From NCBI GenBank assembly GCA_934098445.1, contig CAKOOW010000001.1, forward strand, positions 11,440 through 75,439: a stretch of DNA of 64,000 nt. The letters run 5' to 3'. The notes beneath the pieces are model-generated. The model searched no databases and was not told where the DNA came from. It saw only the letters and a program-made list of their open reading frames with translations. This document shows, piece by piece, positions 24,591 through 34,459 of this stretch; position 1 is the first letter of the stretch, and the number at the start of each line of letters is the position of its first letter. The position numbers and the translations under genes were made by a program. Source of the stretch: an uncultured Bacilli bacterium. GTDB taxonomy: Bacteria; Bacillota_I; Bacilli_A; RF39; UBA660.

Positions 24591-26846
24591 ATGGAGAGCA
24601 GTAATTATCTTTTTAGAGAAAAATATCTAAGGAAAGAATATATTTCTAGATATCTTGATAAGACTACAGAAGGTAAGATTAAACCAGAAGATTTTGATTT
24701 AGAGAAGTATAATGCTACAGTATTGGAAGAAAATTATTATAAATACAAATCATATTTTGATACTATGTATAGTGGTATTGATGATAATATTAAGTTAGAT
24801 GAAGAACAAATAAAAGCGATTTTAAGTGATGAAGATTATTCTCTTATTATTGCGGGTGCTGGTACTGGAAAGACAACAACGATGGCGGCCAAAGTCAAGT
24901 ACTTAGTTGATATTTGTAATGTTAATCCGCAAGAAATTTTGGTTATGAGTTATACGAAGAAAGCTACGGAAGAACTAGATAAAAGAATTAGACTAGATTT
25001 TGGTATTCCTGCAAATGTTACTACTTTTCACTCACTGGGACTTATGTATATTCGTTCCATTTTCAAAGATAGAAAATGTAGTGTGGTTGATGATAACGTT
25101 AAAAACAAGATATTTTTACAATATTTAACGGATAGATTATTTACAAAAAAGGAAAGTTTAAAAAAGTTAGTAGAAGTTTTTAGTCAGGATAATCTAGTTA
25201 GGTTTGGCGATTTTTTTAAGAAAAATTATATGAATTATAATACTTATGAGGAATTTTTTAATGCTTATAAAGAATATCGTATTTCACAGATTACGGATTT
25301 AGATAGTCATATAAAAATGCAATTAGATCATGATTATAATCAAGAGAATATATATACTATTAAGAATGAGTTAGTTAAGTCTAAAGGAGAAGCGATGATT
25401 GCAAACTTTCTTTTTATGCATAATATTCCCTATGACTATGAAAAAGTATATCCAGAGTTATTAGATAATAATAAACCTTATCACCCTGATTTTACTATTT
25501 ATCTTGGTAGTGAAGAAATCTATATCGAATATTTTGGGCTATCAGAAGTTGATGATGGTAAGTATAATCGTTATAAAAAGAATATGTTAGAGAAAATTAA
25601 GTATCATCGAGTTCATCATAATAAATTTATTGGTCTTGATTATAGTGAAGGACAAAACTTACTTAGTAATTTAAGAACATCATTAGAGTATTTAGGATTT
25701 AATTTAGAAAAAATAGATAATAGAGAGATAATAAGTAAGCTTTTAGATAGACATTCTTTAGGACAAGTTTATTCTTTAAGAAACTTATATTTTAATTGTA
25801 TAGAAAAGATAAAGTCATCCGTTAACAGGACTAAAGCCGAGACAATAATTAAAGATTACTTAAGTAGGCTCACTAATCAAGATGAACAAAAAACTAGTGA
25901 GATACAATATCGTTTTATTGGGGATTTTTATAAGTATTATCAGAAGTATTTATTTAGCAGTCCGAATGAATATAAATTTGATTTTCCTGATATGATTTAT
26001 TATGCTAATAAGTATATTAGTAGAGCTAATGATAAAGAATTAAATTTTAAATATTTAGTAATTGATGAGTATCAGGATATATCCCAGGATAAGTATACAT
26101 TAGTGAATAATATTATTATAAAGAATCATGCAAAGATTGTAGCAGTCGGAGATGATTGGCAGTCTATTTATGCGTTTAATGGGTCAAAGATAGGATATAT
26201 TTATAATTTTCAGAAGTATTTTCCTTATGCTAAGATATTATATATTTCAAGGACTTATCGTAATAGTAAAGAACTTATTCGTTATAGTGGTGAGTTTGTA
26301 ATGAAAAATCCTATGCAAATTAAGAAAGACCTAATTTCAGCCAAAAGTATTGAAAATCCAATTAGATTTATAGGATTTGATGATGAAGTTAATAAGGTCA
26401 AGGAGTTAATAATTAATATTTATTTAAAACATCCAGATTATAAAGTCTTAATTTTAGCAAGAAAGAATAAAAATATTAAGGAACTGTTTAATGATGAGAA
26501 TTTTAGAGATAGTGTTGGTACTAAAGTTACTTTAGCAGGATTTGAAGATATTAAAATAGATGCGATGAGTATTCATAAGTCTAAGGGTCTTACCTATGAT
26601 GAAGTTATTATTATTGGTTTAGATAGAGATTTTCCGATTGGAAATAGAAGTGATTTTTGGATAGAGGAATTATTTAGGCCAAAAGATAATGAAGAAAGGT
26701 ATGCCTATGCGGAGGAGCGAAGAGTCTTTTATGTTGCTCTTACTAGAACTAAAAATCATGTGTTTTTACTGGTTAATAATGATTCTTCTTTAAGAAGTCC
26801 GTTTATTGAGGAATTATATCAAATTATAAGAAAAGAGTCTAAGTAA
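24591..26846 (+). CDS. UvrD/HelD-like superfamily 1 helicase with embedded nuclease-like segment
   Basis: A 751-residue helicase. Motif I is IIAGAGTGKTTTMA (about residue 88), followed by MSYTKKATEEL (Ia), the VIDEYQDIS box (II), VGDDWQSIYAFNGS (III), SRTYRNSKELIR (IV), IHKSKGLTYDEVII (V) and ARKTKNH-like ALTRTKNHVFL (VI). Between Ia and II, at about residues 263-350, a segment reads KGEAMIANFL, YHPDFTIYLG and IYIEYFGL. This is the layout of a PD-(D/E)XK fold such as that in E. coli helicase IV relatives, although the last motif has Tyr where Lys is common. AGGAAGT precedes the ATG. A shorter paralogue without the insert lies at 53445. Confidence 0.85.
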   Translation: MESSNYLFREKYLRKEYISRYLDKTTEGKIKPEDFDLEKYNATVLEENYYKYKSYFDTMYSGIDDNIKLDEEQIKAILSDEDYSLIIAGAGTGKTTTMAAKVKYLVDICNVNPQEILVMSYTKKATEELDKRIRLDFGIPANVTTFHSLGLMYIRSIFKDRKCSVVDDNVKNKIFLQYLTDRLFTKKESLKKLVEVFSQDNLVRFGDFFKKNYMNYNTYEEFFNAYKEYRISQITDLDSHIKMQLDHDYNQENIYTIKNELVKSKGEAMIANFLFMHNIPYDYEKVYPELLDNNKPYHPDFTIYLGSEEIYIEYFGLSEVDDGKYNRYKKNMLEKIKYHRVHHNKFIGLDYSEGQNLLSNLRTSLEYLGFNLEKIDNREIISKLLDRHSLGQVYSLRNLYFNCIEKIKSSVNRTKAETIIKDYLSRLTNQDEQKTSEIQYRFIGDFYKYYQKYLFSSPNEYKFDFPDMIYYANKYISRANDKELNFKYLVIDEYQDISQDKYTLVNNIIIKNHAKIVAVGDDWQSIYAFNGSKIGYIYNFQKYFPYAKILYISRTYRNSKELIRYSGEFVMKNPMQIKKDLISAKSIENPIRFIGFDDEVNKVKELIINIYLKHPDYKVLILARKNKNIKELFNDENFRDSVGTKVTLAGFEDIKIDAMSIHKSKGLTYDEVIIIGLDRDFPIGNRSDFWIEELFRPKDNEERYAYAEERRVFYVALTRTKNHVFLLVNNDSSLRSPFIEELYQIIRKESK

Positions 26847-26876
26847 AGAATGAATAATTTCTACTTAGACTTTTTT
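26837..26876 (+). terminator. Terminator of the helicase gene
   Basis: GTCTAAGTA and TACTTAGAC form a 9-bp stem around a 16-base loop, followed by TTTTTT; the left arm contains the stop codon. Confidence 0.8.
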
Positions 26877-26997
26877 AATTCTTATAGTTAACTTTATAGT
26901 CAAGCAATTTGCTAACTCCATAACGATTATATTCTAAAGTTTTCACCATGTTTTTATAACCTAATATGTCTTAATATAAGGTAATAAAAGACATTAT

Positions 26998-28629
26998 TTA
27001 CAAAGATTGCTTAGAACTTTCTTTTATAGTATTGTCCTCTAAAAAATATTTTTGACCATTCATATATGGTTTTAGCAGCCAAGGGCTTTTTTGAAAAAGT
27101 CTTTTTATGGTATCTTGGTCACTTTTAGGAATATAAAGATATTCTAGTTTTCTATTATCCCGAAGAAAACCGAAGTAACGCATTGAATTTCCATTGTCAT
27201 TAAGACTTAGATTAGGAAAGTAACCTTTTTCGAGAGTGGTATTTCTTAAAAGAAAATAATTACTAACATCTTGTAATTCAGGAACATTTAATTCTTTTAA
27301 GTTATCTCCTTCGGCAATAAAAGCTTTTCCAATATAATTTAATTTTGGAAGGTTGAGACTTTCTAATGATGTATTATTACATAAAAAATCGTTACCTATT
27401 TGTTTTAATTCTGGGGCATTAAAATGAGTAAGAACTTTATTATGAGCTAGAAATGAGTCCCCTATATATTGAACATTGGGAAGATTAATAAACGGTAATT
27501 TCTCATTAAGTATCAAGAAATCGTTACCAATTTCCTTAACATTAGGTATATTTATTTGACTTAAGCCGACATTAGTTCTTAAGAAGTTTTTACCAATGCT
27601 TTTTATATCAGCATTGGAAAAGCTAATAATATTGCCACCTTGGTCAACTATAACTTCAATTGATGGATAAAGCGCTGTTACAAGTTTAATTAATCTTTCA
27701 TTGGGAGAAATTTTAGTAACAGTTACTTCTTTGATGTCACCTAGCATTTCATCAAATGCCCCAGCAAATTTAGGAAGAAGATTAATTATTTTTTTAGTGG
27801 ATAAATCTAAAACATAAGTGTCCATTAATATATAACGTTCTTTTTCTAAAGCATAAGTGGCATCAATTTGATGATTTCTAATAATATAGTTATTTTCACA
27901 AAAGTAAATATTATTATTTTCAATATTATAATGATAATATCTACGATCATTTCCTCTCACAAAATTATCTAATTCTAAGACATTAAAAGCATTGGAGTTA
28001 ATATTCAGATTATAGGTAGTCTCAAAAGCATGAGTAAGACCAGAGATAATATTGTCTAAATTATTGTAAAAAGTATTATCAGGATTATTAACACTATGAT
28101 TATATCTATTTTTTATAGATAAAGTATTAGCTTTATCACGGGAAAACTGGATACTAATAACGCTGGTGCCATACTCATCTTCACGTTGTGGTTTATTAAA
28201 GTTTTCTCTCTTAATTTCATCAACATTATCTTTAACGGCAAAAAAGACATAATGAGTATTTAAGCGGCCGCCATCAAAAGTACATAATTTTTCTTTTGGA
28301 GCATAATATTTCTTAAATTCTTGAATTTCTTCCTCGGTATGGCATTCATATAAAGTATAACCCGCCATTTTCATAAGCTCTTCAGCACTCTTATTTACCG
28401 TTATTATCTCAGATTCAACGTCGATAAAACTATAAATAAAGTTTTTAAAATTACATTCTTTATTTTGAGATTTTATTTCTGCGGCTAAAAATTTAGTTGG
28501 AGCGAAATGCTCTTCTAAGATACTTAGAAGTAAACCTTCGTGTTCTAGGATAGTAGGAAAGAGGCTACGACATAAGTGCATTGTTTCTTCACCGTAGATT
28601 TTTTTTATTTTCTTTAATTCACTATTCAT
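26998..28629 (-). CDS. Cytoplasmic leucine-rich-repeat protein
   Basis: A 543-residue protein without signal peptide or membrane helix. The first 300 residues are unrecognised, with FDGGRLNTHYVFFAVKDN near 118 and GTSVISIQFSRDKA near 153. From about residue 345 there are six repeats of 22-23 residues with the pattern IGxxFLxxNxxLxxxNxPxL. This is an LRR variant in which the IG start and the NxP end are fixed. A protein-interaction role is likely. GGAG precedes the start at 28629; the upstream 91-residue gene ends 10 bases before it, so the two are an operon. Confidence 0.75.
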   Translation of the reverse strand: MNSELKKIKKIYGEETMHLCRSLFPTILEHEGLLLSILEEHFAPTKFLAAEIKSQNKECNFKNFIYSFIDVESEIITVNKSAEELMKMAGYTLYECHTEEEIQEFKKYYAPKEKLCTFDGGRLNTHYVFFAVKDNVDEIKRENFNKPQREDEYGTSVISIQFSRDKANTLSIKNRYNHSVNNPDNTFYNNLDNIISGLTHAFETTYNLNINSNAFNVLELDNFVRGNDRRYYHYNIENNNIYFCENNYIIRNHQIDATYALEKERYILMDTYVLDLSTKKIINLLPKFAGAFDEMLGDIKEVTVTKISPNERLIKLVTALYPSIEVIVDQGGNIISFSNADIKSIGKNFLRTNVGLSQINIPNVKEIGNDFLILNEKLPFINLPNVQYIGDSFLAHNKVLTHFNAPELKQIGNDFLCNNTSLESLNLPKLNYIGKAFIAEGDNLKELNVPELQDVSNYFLLRNTTLEKGYFPNLSLNDNGNSMRYFGFLRDNRKLEYLYIPKSDQDTIKRLFQKSPWLLKPYMNGQKYFLEDNTIKESSKQSL

Positions 28630-28639
28630 TTAAAAACTC

Positions 28640-28915
28640 CTATCCATAGTATCTTTGTAAATAATATTCATAGTCTTGACCAACTATTTTGATAATATCA
28701 TCTTTAATATCTTTTTTCTTAGCATATACGCCCCCGATAAGACCAAAAGTATAATCACCAAGTTCAACTACTAAATTATCTGGCATATAAAGGTAATCAC
28801 CAACTTTTGGTTTCTTCTCGATACCTTTAAAGTTCAAGTGCATACGATATTCTTTTTGATCATTTTCTAAAATATAAGCATATGGTTCGATTGATTTTAT
28901 ACTTAATTTAATCAT
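28640..28915 (-). CDS. Hypothetical small protein, 91 residues, possible OB-fold
   Basis: Not recognised as a named family. It is rich in beta strand (IKSIEPYAYILENDQKEY, then KPKVGDYLYMPDNLVVE, YTFGLIGGVYA) with glycines at turns, resembling a small OB or SH3-like barrel. Good AAGGAG site. It is the first gene of the pair with the LRR protein and may be its partner. Confidence 0.65.
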   Translation of the reverse strand: MIKLSIKSIEPYAYILENDQKEYRMHLNFKGIEKKPKVGDYLYMPDNLVVELGDYTFGLIGGVYAKKKDIKDDIIKIVGQDYEYYLQRYYG

Positions 28916-28983
28916 TTTTCTAGTCTCCTTATATTAAAATTTTAACAGTTTTAGAGTATTTAGTAAATATTTAAGTAATTTCT

Positions 28984-29679
28984 TTACTCATTCTTGGCAG
29001 TTAAAATTGTATACATAATATCTGCTATCTTAGAGCAAGCACTAGGTAGAAATTCATCATAAGTAATACGATTATTATTATTTGGACAGTCAGATATGCT
29101 TCTTAACACTAGGCAAGGAACTTGACATAAGAAGCATACTTGGCCGATTGCAGCTCCTTCCATTTCTACACATAGGGCGTGAAATTTCTGGTTGATTTTA
29201 GTAGCCATATCTTTAGATGTACAAAATATATCTCCTGATGCAATTATTCCTAGTTTATAAGAAAGATTTTTTTGTTCTAATACTCTTTGGGTGTTGATAA
29301 CTAAAGAGTTATCAACAGGTATAGTATCACCAACATTAGGAATATAACCTTTTTTATGATTAAACGCCGTAATATCAAAATCATGTTGAACTAAAGAAGT
29401 TGAAATTACAACATCACCAACTGCTAGGGATTCATCAATGCCCCCGGCCACCCCAATATTATAAATAATATCAGGATGATAATTATCAATTAATATTTGA
29501 GTAGTGCGACCAGCATTTACTTTGCCAACTCCACTTTCTACTAAGACTATTCTTTGATTATTTAATTCTGATTCATAGAATATTAACTCATAAATTTCAT
29601 TTACTCTTTGAAGAGGTAGATACTTTTTCAAAGCACTTAATTCCTCATTCATCGCAAAAATTATACCAATTGTTTTCAT
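28984..29679 (-). CDS. mtnN: 5'-methylthioadenosine/S-adenosylhomocysteine nucleosidase
   Basis: The enzyme cleaves adenine from MTA and SAH, clearing inhibitors of SAM-dependent reactions and feeding methionine salvage. The 231 residues show the family signatures: MKTIGIIFAMNEELSAL at the start, VESGVGKVNAGRTTQ, NIGVAGG, GDVVISTS, CVEMEGAA (ribose-binding Met-Glu) and LRSISD with the catalytic Asp. AGGAG upstream of ATG. Probably monocistronic; the large MMPL gene ends in its own terminator upstream. Confidence 0.95.
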   Translation of the reverse strand: MKTIGIIFAMNEELSALKKYLPLQRVNEIYELIFYESELNNQRIVLVESGVGKVNAGRTTQILIDNYHPDIIYNIGVAGGIDESLAVGDVVISTSLVQHDFDITAFNHKKGYIPNVGDTIPVDNSLVINTQRVLEQKNLSYKLGIIASGDIFCTSKDMATKINQKFHALCVEMEGAAIGQVCFLCQVPCLVLRSISDCPNNNNRITYDEFLPSACSKIADIMYTILTAKNE

Positions 29680-29750
29680 ATTTCATTCTCCTAAACTTTG
29701 CCTTTTAATTAGTATTTAAAAGTGTCTTGATTATACAATATTTATTGAAA

Positions 29751-29788
29751 AATAAAAAGCCCTAAAAGGAAACTTTTTAAGAGCTTTC
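29751..29788 (-). terminator. Terminator of the MMPL gene
   Basis: Minus strand: AAAGCTCTTAAAA pairs with TTTTAGGGGCTTT over 13 bp (two G-U), seven-base loop, then TTTTT. Confidence 0.85.
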
Positions 29789-29794
29789 TAGTCT

Positions 29795-32700
29795 TTAATT
29801 TACTTTCTTATTTTTAATTATTAACTTATCGGCACAAGCGAGCATACTAGGTAAAATAATAAGCATTAATAACATTGAACATAAAGTACCAATCGAAATA
29901 GTCTTACATATCATCGCCGCAATATGGGAAGCAAATTTACCTACTATTAAAGTTACAATAATTAAAATAGAAGCACTAGTTAATATCGTATGAATGGATT
30001 TATTATAAGAGTTAATTAAGGCCTCTTTAATATCCATAGTTCTTCTTGATTCTAAATAATATGATGTATAAAGGATAGCATAGTCGATAGTAGCGCCCAT
30101 TAAGATACTTTGAACAATTAGTAAGGCAATGAAATATACAGAGCCACCCGCAAAGGTTAAGGTATCCATGGTAATATAAACAGCACATTGAATTAATAAT
30201 ACTAAAATAATTGGAATTAAAATTGATTTAAAGGTAAAGGCTACAACCACAAAGATAAAAATCATTGTCAAAACAGTTATTAGGTTCATTTCCCCATCAA
30301 ATGATTTACTCATTTCCAAAGCCATTGGCGAATCTCCTATAACATAAGCATTTTTACCATTCATATGATCTTTAACAGCTGTAATAAAGTTGTATGTTTC
30401 CTCTCCTTCGGCTTCTAAGGTTGTATTAAAGATAGCACGATTATAATCTTTTCCTACTAATAATTCTTTAGCATCCCCAATAGTAGTTTTAGCATCACTA
30501 ACTTTAGTACGCATCTCATTATCTATAAAGTCATCAAAACGACTATCCGTTAAAATATCATCATTAATATAACGAACAAATTCTTCAACAGTTAAAGTCC
30601 AATCTTCATTATAATGATTAACACTTCCATAATAGATGAATAATAAGTCCATAGTATTCTTATCAATATTATCAGCTAAATGATTAATAAGCGCTAACAT
30701 TTCGGTTAGATTGAATTTCGTATTTTTCTTAACTGATTCCATAATCGCACGAACAGTATTTAGTTGACTCTTCATATCATCAGTAAACATAGAAGCATAT
30801 TTACTATCGTTTACGACATTATCTAATAAATAATTAACAAAAGTATCTAAAGATAAAGTGACTTTTTTACCATTTTGAACTTCATATAGAGAATATAATA
30901 ATTTTAAATCATCTTTAGAGGCATTAATTAGGTTAGCCATATCCGAATAACCATATTTAGTATTATTATAAACAGAGTCCATAACAGTATTAACAAGGGT
31001 TAATTTACTTAGAGAATTATTATCAAGAGACCCTTTTAGCATCTCATCATTTTGATGGTTAAGTAAGAACTTTGCAAATTCCATTGGGGTAATCATTGTA
31101 TTAGTATTCATAACATGATATAGGGTATAAATTTGTTTTACCATAGCTTCATCGGTACCAATAAGTTTAGCCATATCGCTATAATTATATTTAGTACCAT
31201 TGTTAGTTGAATCCATAATATTCTTAGCTAAGTTTAAAGTCTTAAGAGTTTTCTCATCTAAAATTTTACTAAGAATAGCATTATCTTTATTTTCTAAAAT
31301 TAGATTAACAAATTCATAGGGAGTTAAATAAATTTCTTTATTTTTAATTAAACCAATAACTTCGTCGACTTTTTCTTCGGGAACACCAAAGATACTAGCA
31401 ATTTTCTTTATGGTTACTACTTCTTCATCTGTTATTTCAGCATTTTTAAGAGCTTCTTCTAACTTAGCTAGTAATTTATCAACATCAAGACCAGTTTTTT
31501 CTTCAATAATATCTTTATATTTAGTTAATAATTCTTTAATTTCAGCTGGGGTGTAACCGTTAATAGTAACATTTTTTAAATCTAAAATAGAGTTAATATC
31601 AGCTTTAGATAGGTCAAAGATTTTAGCTAATCCCTCAGCATCCATCTTAGTATTAATAATTTCTTTATTACTTAAAACTTTTAATAATTTTAAGGAAGCA
31701 ACGGTATCATCAGTAAATAAAGCTTGATATTCTGGATTTGTATAGACTTTATCTAAGGTAAAGTTAACAAATTCATTGATAGTTAATTTTTCTTTAATAT
31801 CTTGTAAAGACTCATAGTACATGAATAGCTTATCAACATCATCTTTAGATAATTCAAACATATTAGCTATTTCACTAGAGTTTTTCTTCGTTGTAATATT
31901 ATTCTTGCTTAAGAATGGTTTAGCTTCTTTCAATAAAGCTTTTTGGTCTTCGGAAATATAAGCTTTATAAGCATCATTTTTTAAGACATAATTATTTATA
32001 AAGTTAGCAAGTTCAGGTAAAGTAATTTTAGTATTGGGATTAGTAGCATTATAAAGAATAAATAATTGGTCGACTTGGTCTTTAGATACCCCTAGAATAC
32101 TAGCAATTTCACTAGATGTTCTCTTTTTATTTAAAGCGCCAATACTAGTAAAGTTTTTAAGCTTAGTAATGTTTTGTCTTAGTTCTGGAGTTATTTCTTT
32201 AGAAAGTTCCGCGTTTGGATAAACCTTATTTTCAATAAAAGTAACTAAGTCATTAAAAGTCATAGTGGTTTCTTGTTTATTGTAGTAATTGAAATAGATT
32301 AATTTAAGAACATAATCATCAATATCGACATCTTGGCCTAAATCACTAAATTTATTTTTTAGTTCATCATATTTTAAAGGCTCGTTAATAGTATTACCAT
32401 AGCATAAGATTTGGTCAATTTTCTCAGTGCCTTCTAAAGAGCGACAATAAGCCCCAACATACTCTTCCTCATTGCTTGGATAGATAAGGGCAATTTGATT
32501 ATTTTCTTTAAAAACTCTTGCGATATCATCTTGTTCCTTAGAAGTAAATTCGTATTGTAGATTGCCTTTTAAGAAATAACTTAACGCAAAGATAATAATA
32601 AATAAGAAAATTGCCATATGACGAATACCAAAACTAAAGTTTCCTAACCAATCTAATTTCATAGAGAAATGTTTCTTTTGAGTTTTCTCAATTAGTGAAT

Positions 32701-33625
32701 CAAACATTAAGATTAAGGCTGGTAGAGCCAAGAAGATACTTATTAAACTGAATATTACTCCTTTAGCAAGAACAATTCCTAAATCACGACCGATAGTAAA
32801 GCTCATAAATACTAAGGCAAGTAATCCGACAATAGTAGTAACCGAGCTACTAGAAATAGAGCCAAAAGAATGGTATAAAGCATTTTTCATAGCTTCTTCC
32901 TTATTTTTAGTATGTTCTTTTTCTTGAGTATATCTATTCATTAACATGATAGAATAATCCATGGATAAAGCCATTTGTAAGATGGCACAAATCGAAGTAG
33001 TAATATTAGAGACACTACTAAAGATGATATTGGTTCCTTTATTTAGGAAAACAGCTAAACCAATAACAAATAGAAATAAGAATGGCTCAACATAACTATC
33101 ACACATAATAATTAAAATAATCATTGCGCAGAAGATTGCAAGAGCAATTACGGCAATATTAAGAACAGGAGCATTACGAGTGGCCACCTCACCTGAAGTA
33201 TAGACCTCATAATCTTTATAGTTATCTTTAACACTCTTATAGACATTGGCGGCATTTTTTGAGTCGTCCGCACCATCGACTGTTATTTCATAGAGAGTAT
33301 ATTCATCCTTATTATATTTATCAGAATCATCATAAGTAACAGCTGAAACCCCCTCTATGTTTTCTAATTCATCTTTAATTTTATTTTTATCTTCAGTACT
33401 TAAATCTTTAAACATAACATTTAAAGCACTAGTATCAAGTTCTGGGAACTCATCGTTCATAATATCCATCCCGATTCTAGTTTCGGAAGTACTTGGTAAA
33501 TACTCAGTTAAATCATAGTTGATATTAACTTTAGTAGAAAGATACAAACAAACTACAGATAAAATTATAAAAATAGTTAAAACGTAATTTCTTTTTTCAA
33601 TAATGAAATCAGTAACTTTTCGCAT
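29795..33625 (-). CDS. MMPL/RND-superfamily membrane protein with repeated extracytoplasmic insert
   Basis: A 1276-residue exporter-like protein. Each half has the RND arrangement: one anchor helix, an extracytoplasmic loop, then about five helices (first bundle about 155-310, with SICAILQMALSMDYSIMLMNRY; second about 1115-1270, with ILMGATIDYAILYTSYY). The first loop is short, but the second, about residues 350-1090, is very large. It holds repeats of roughly 90 residues with the theme S-x-x-A-x-x-hydrophobic-GVSKDQVDQLFxLY, then a linker ending in FVNFxLDKVY and an LxxAK helix. A divergent TetR gene is its likely repressor. Substrate unknown; lipid or peptide export are both possible. Confidence 0.88.
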   Translation of the reverse strand: MRKVTDFIIEKRNYVLTIFIILSVVCLYLSTKVNINYDLTEYLPSTSETRIGMDIMNDEFPELDTSALNVMFKDLSTEDKNKIKDELENIEGVSAVTYDDSDKYNKDEYTLYEITVDGADDSKNAANVYKSVKDNYKDYEVYTSGEVATRNAPVLNIAVIALAIFCAMIILIIMCDSYVEPFLFLFVIGLAVFLNKGTNIIFSSVSNITTSICAILQMALSMDYSIMLMNRYTQEKEHTKNKEEAMKNALYHSFGSISSSSVTTIVGLLALVFMSFTIGRDLGIVLAKGVIFSLISIFLALPALILMFDSLIEKTQKKHFSMKLDWLGNFSFGIRHMAIFLFIIIFALSYFLKGNLQYEFTSKEQDDIARVFKENNQIALIYPSNEEEYVGAYCRSLEGTEKIDQILCYGNTINEPLKYDELKNKFSDLGQDVDIDDYVLKLIYFNYYNKQETTMTFNDLVTFIENKVYPNAELSKEITPELRQNITKLKNFTSIGALNKKRTSSEIASILGVSKDQVDQLFILYNATNPNTKITLPELANFINNYVLKNDAYKAYISEDQKALLKEAKPFLSKNNITTKKNSSEIANMFELSKDDVDKLFMYYESLQDIKEKLTINEFVNFTLDKVYTNPEYQALFTDDTVASLKLLKVLSNKEIINTKMDAEGLAKIFDLSKADINSILDLKNVTINGYTPAEIKELLTKYKDIIEEKTGLDVDKLLAKLEEALKNAEITDEEVVTIKKIASIFGVPEEKVDEVIGLIKNKEIYLTPYEFVNLILENKDNAILSKILDEKTLKTLNLAKNIMDSTNNGTKYNYSDMAKLIGTDEAMVKQIYTLYHVMNTNTMITPMEFAKFLLNHQNDEMLKGSLDNNSLSKLTLVNTVMDSVYNNTKYGYSDMANLINASKDDLKLLYSLYEVQNGKKVTLSLDTFVNYLLDNVVNDSKYASMFTDDMKSQLNTVRAIMESVKKNTKFNLTEMLALINHLADNIDKNTMDLLFIYYGSVNHYNEDWTLTVEEFVRYINDDILTDSRFDDFIDNEMRTKVSDAKTTIGDAKELLVGKDYNRAIFNTTLEAEGEETYNFITAVKDHMNGKNAYVIGDSPMALEMSKSFDGEMNLITVLTMIFIFVVVAFTFKSILIPIILVLLIQCAVYITMDTLTFAGGSVYFIALLIVQSILMGATIDYAILYTSYYLESRRTMDIKEALINSYNKSIHTILTSASILIIVTLIVGKFASHIAAMICKTISIGTLCSMLLMLIILPSMLACADKLIIKNKKVN

Positions 33626-33670
33626 AATTTATTCCTCCCTTTAACCCCATTTTTCTGGGACGCACAACAA

Positions 33671-33768
33671 ATTATATGCAAACGGGTATAAATTATAAAG
33701 CACACTTTTATGGATAGTGTCTAAATTTTTACAAGTGTTTGCATTTTGTCGTATTTATGTGATATAAT
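33671..33768. promoter_or_regulatory. Divergent promoters with paired GTTTGCAT elements (TetR operator candidate)
   Basis: The TetR gene has TATAAT at 33763-33768 (extended -10); the MMPL gene has TATAAT on the minus strand at 33671-33676. An 8-base element, GTTTGCAT, lies at 33737-33744 in the TetR promoter and as its complement ATGCAAAC at 33676-33683 in the MMPL promoter. In both it points toward the gene it precedes. Likely operator half-sites. Confidence 0.5.
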
Positions 33769-33792
33769 TTATCTAGTTTAAAGGTGGTTTAA

Positions 33793-34386
33793 ATGAAAGT
33801 CAAGAATAAAAATCGTTCTTCAATCAAAACAAGACAAAAAATTAGGGAAGCATTTGCTGAGCTTTTAAAAGAGAAAAATGAATTATCTAATATGAATGTA
33901 ACTGAACTCGTAAAGTTAGCCGATATCACAAGATCAACTTTCTATACGCATTATGATTCAATATATGATGTGGCTAAAGACTTACAGGATGAAACGTTAG
34001 AATTAATATCAATTTATGATAAGGATATACGTAGCATTAAGGATTTAGATAAGTACATTGACCGAGTTATTAATAATCTAAAAGAAAATGAAGATATGTA
34101 TAGAACTCTTCTTCGAAGTAGGGAGCCTCTGCTATTCATTGAGAAATTAAGTAATATGATTAACAAGAGACTTAGGGATTTTCATATGTTTCAAGAGGGG
34201 GATTACAATGATCTAATAGTAACTTTCTTTACTTATGGAATTGTTAATTTGTTTGTTAGATATTTTATGGGGGAATTAAAATGTTCTTTAGATGATATCG
34301 GGGAGTTTATTAAGAGTATGGTTAAGGAGATGCTTGCCAATAAAAATGTAAATCAGATGATTAGTATGGATATCCAAAATATATAG
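33793..34386 (+). CDS. TetR-family transcriptional regulator
   Basis: A 197-residue protein. The N-terminal TetR helix-turn-helix is visible (TRQKIREAFAELLKEKNEL, then MNVTELVKLADITRSTFYTHYDS), followed by an all-helical ligand domain with TYGIVNLFVRYFMGE. Divergent from the MMPL transporter with shared operator-like sequence, so it probably represses that gene and itself in response to a transported compound. AAAGGTGG before the start. Confidence 0.92.
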   Translation: MKVKNKNRSSIKTRQKIREAFAELLKEKNELSNMNVTELVKLADITRSTFYTHYDSIYDVAKDLQDETLELISIYDKDIRSIKDLDKYIDRVINNLKENEDMYRTLLRSREPLLFIEKLSNMINKRLRDFHMFQEGDYNDLIVTFFTYGIVNLFVRYFMGELKCSLDDIGEFIKSMVKEMLANKNVNQMISMDIQNI

Positions 34387-34459
34387 AATGGTTTTAAAAG
34401 ATTTAGTAAATAAGATATGGCTGTTTTTTAAAGAGACAGTCTTTTTCATTGAAAAAAAA

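Noticed and set aside
26877..26997. AATGTCTT/AAGACATATT hairpin as a terminator for the LRR gene
   Set aside because: The loop is long and no T-run follows on the minus strand.
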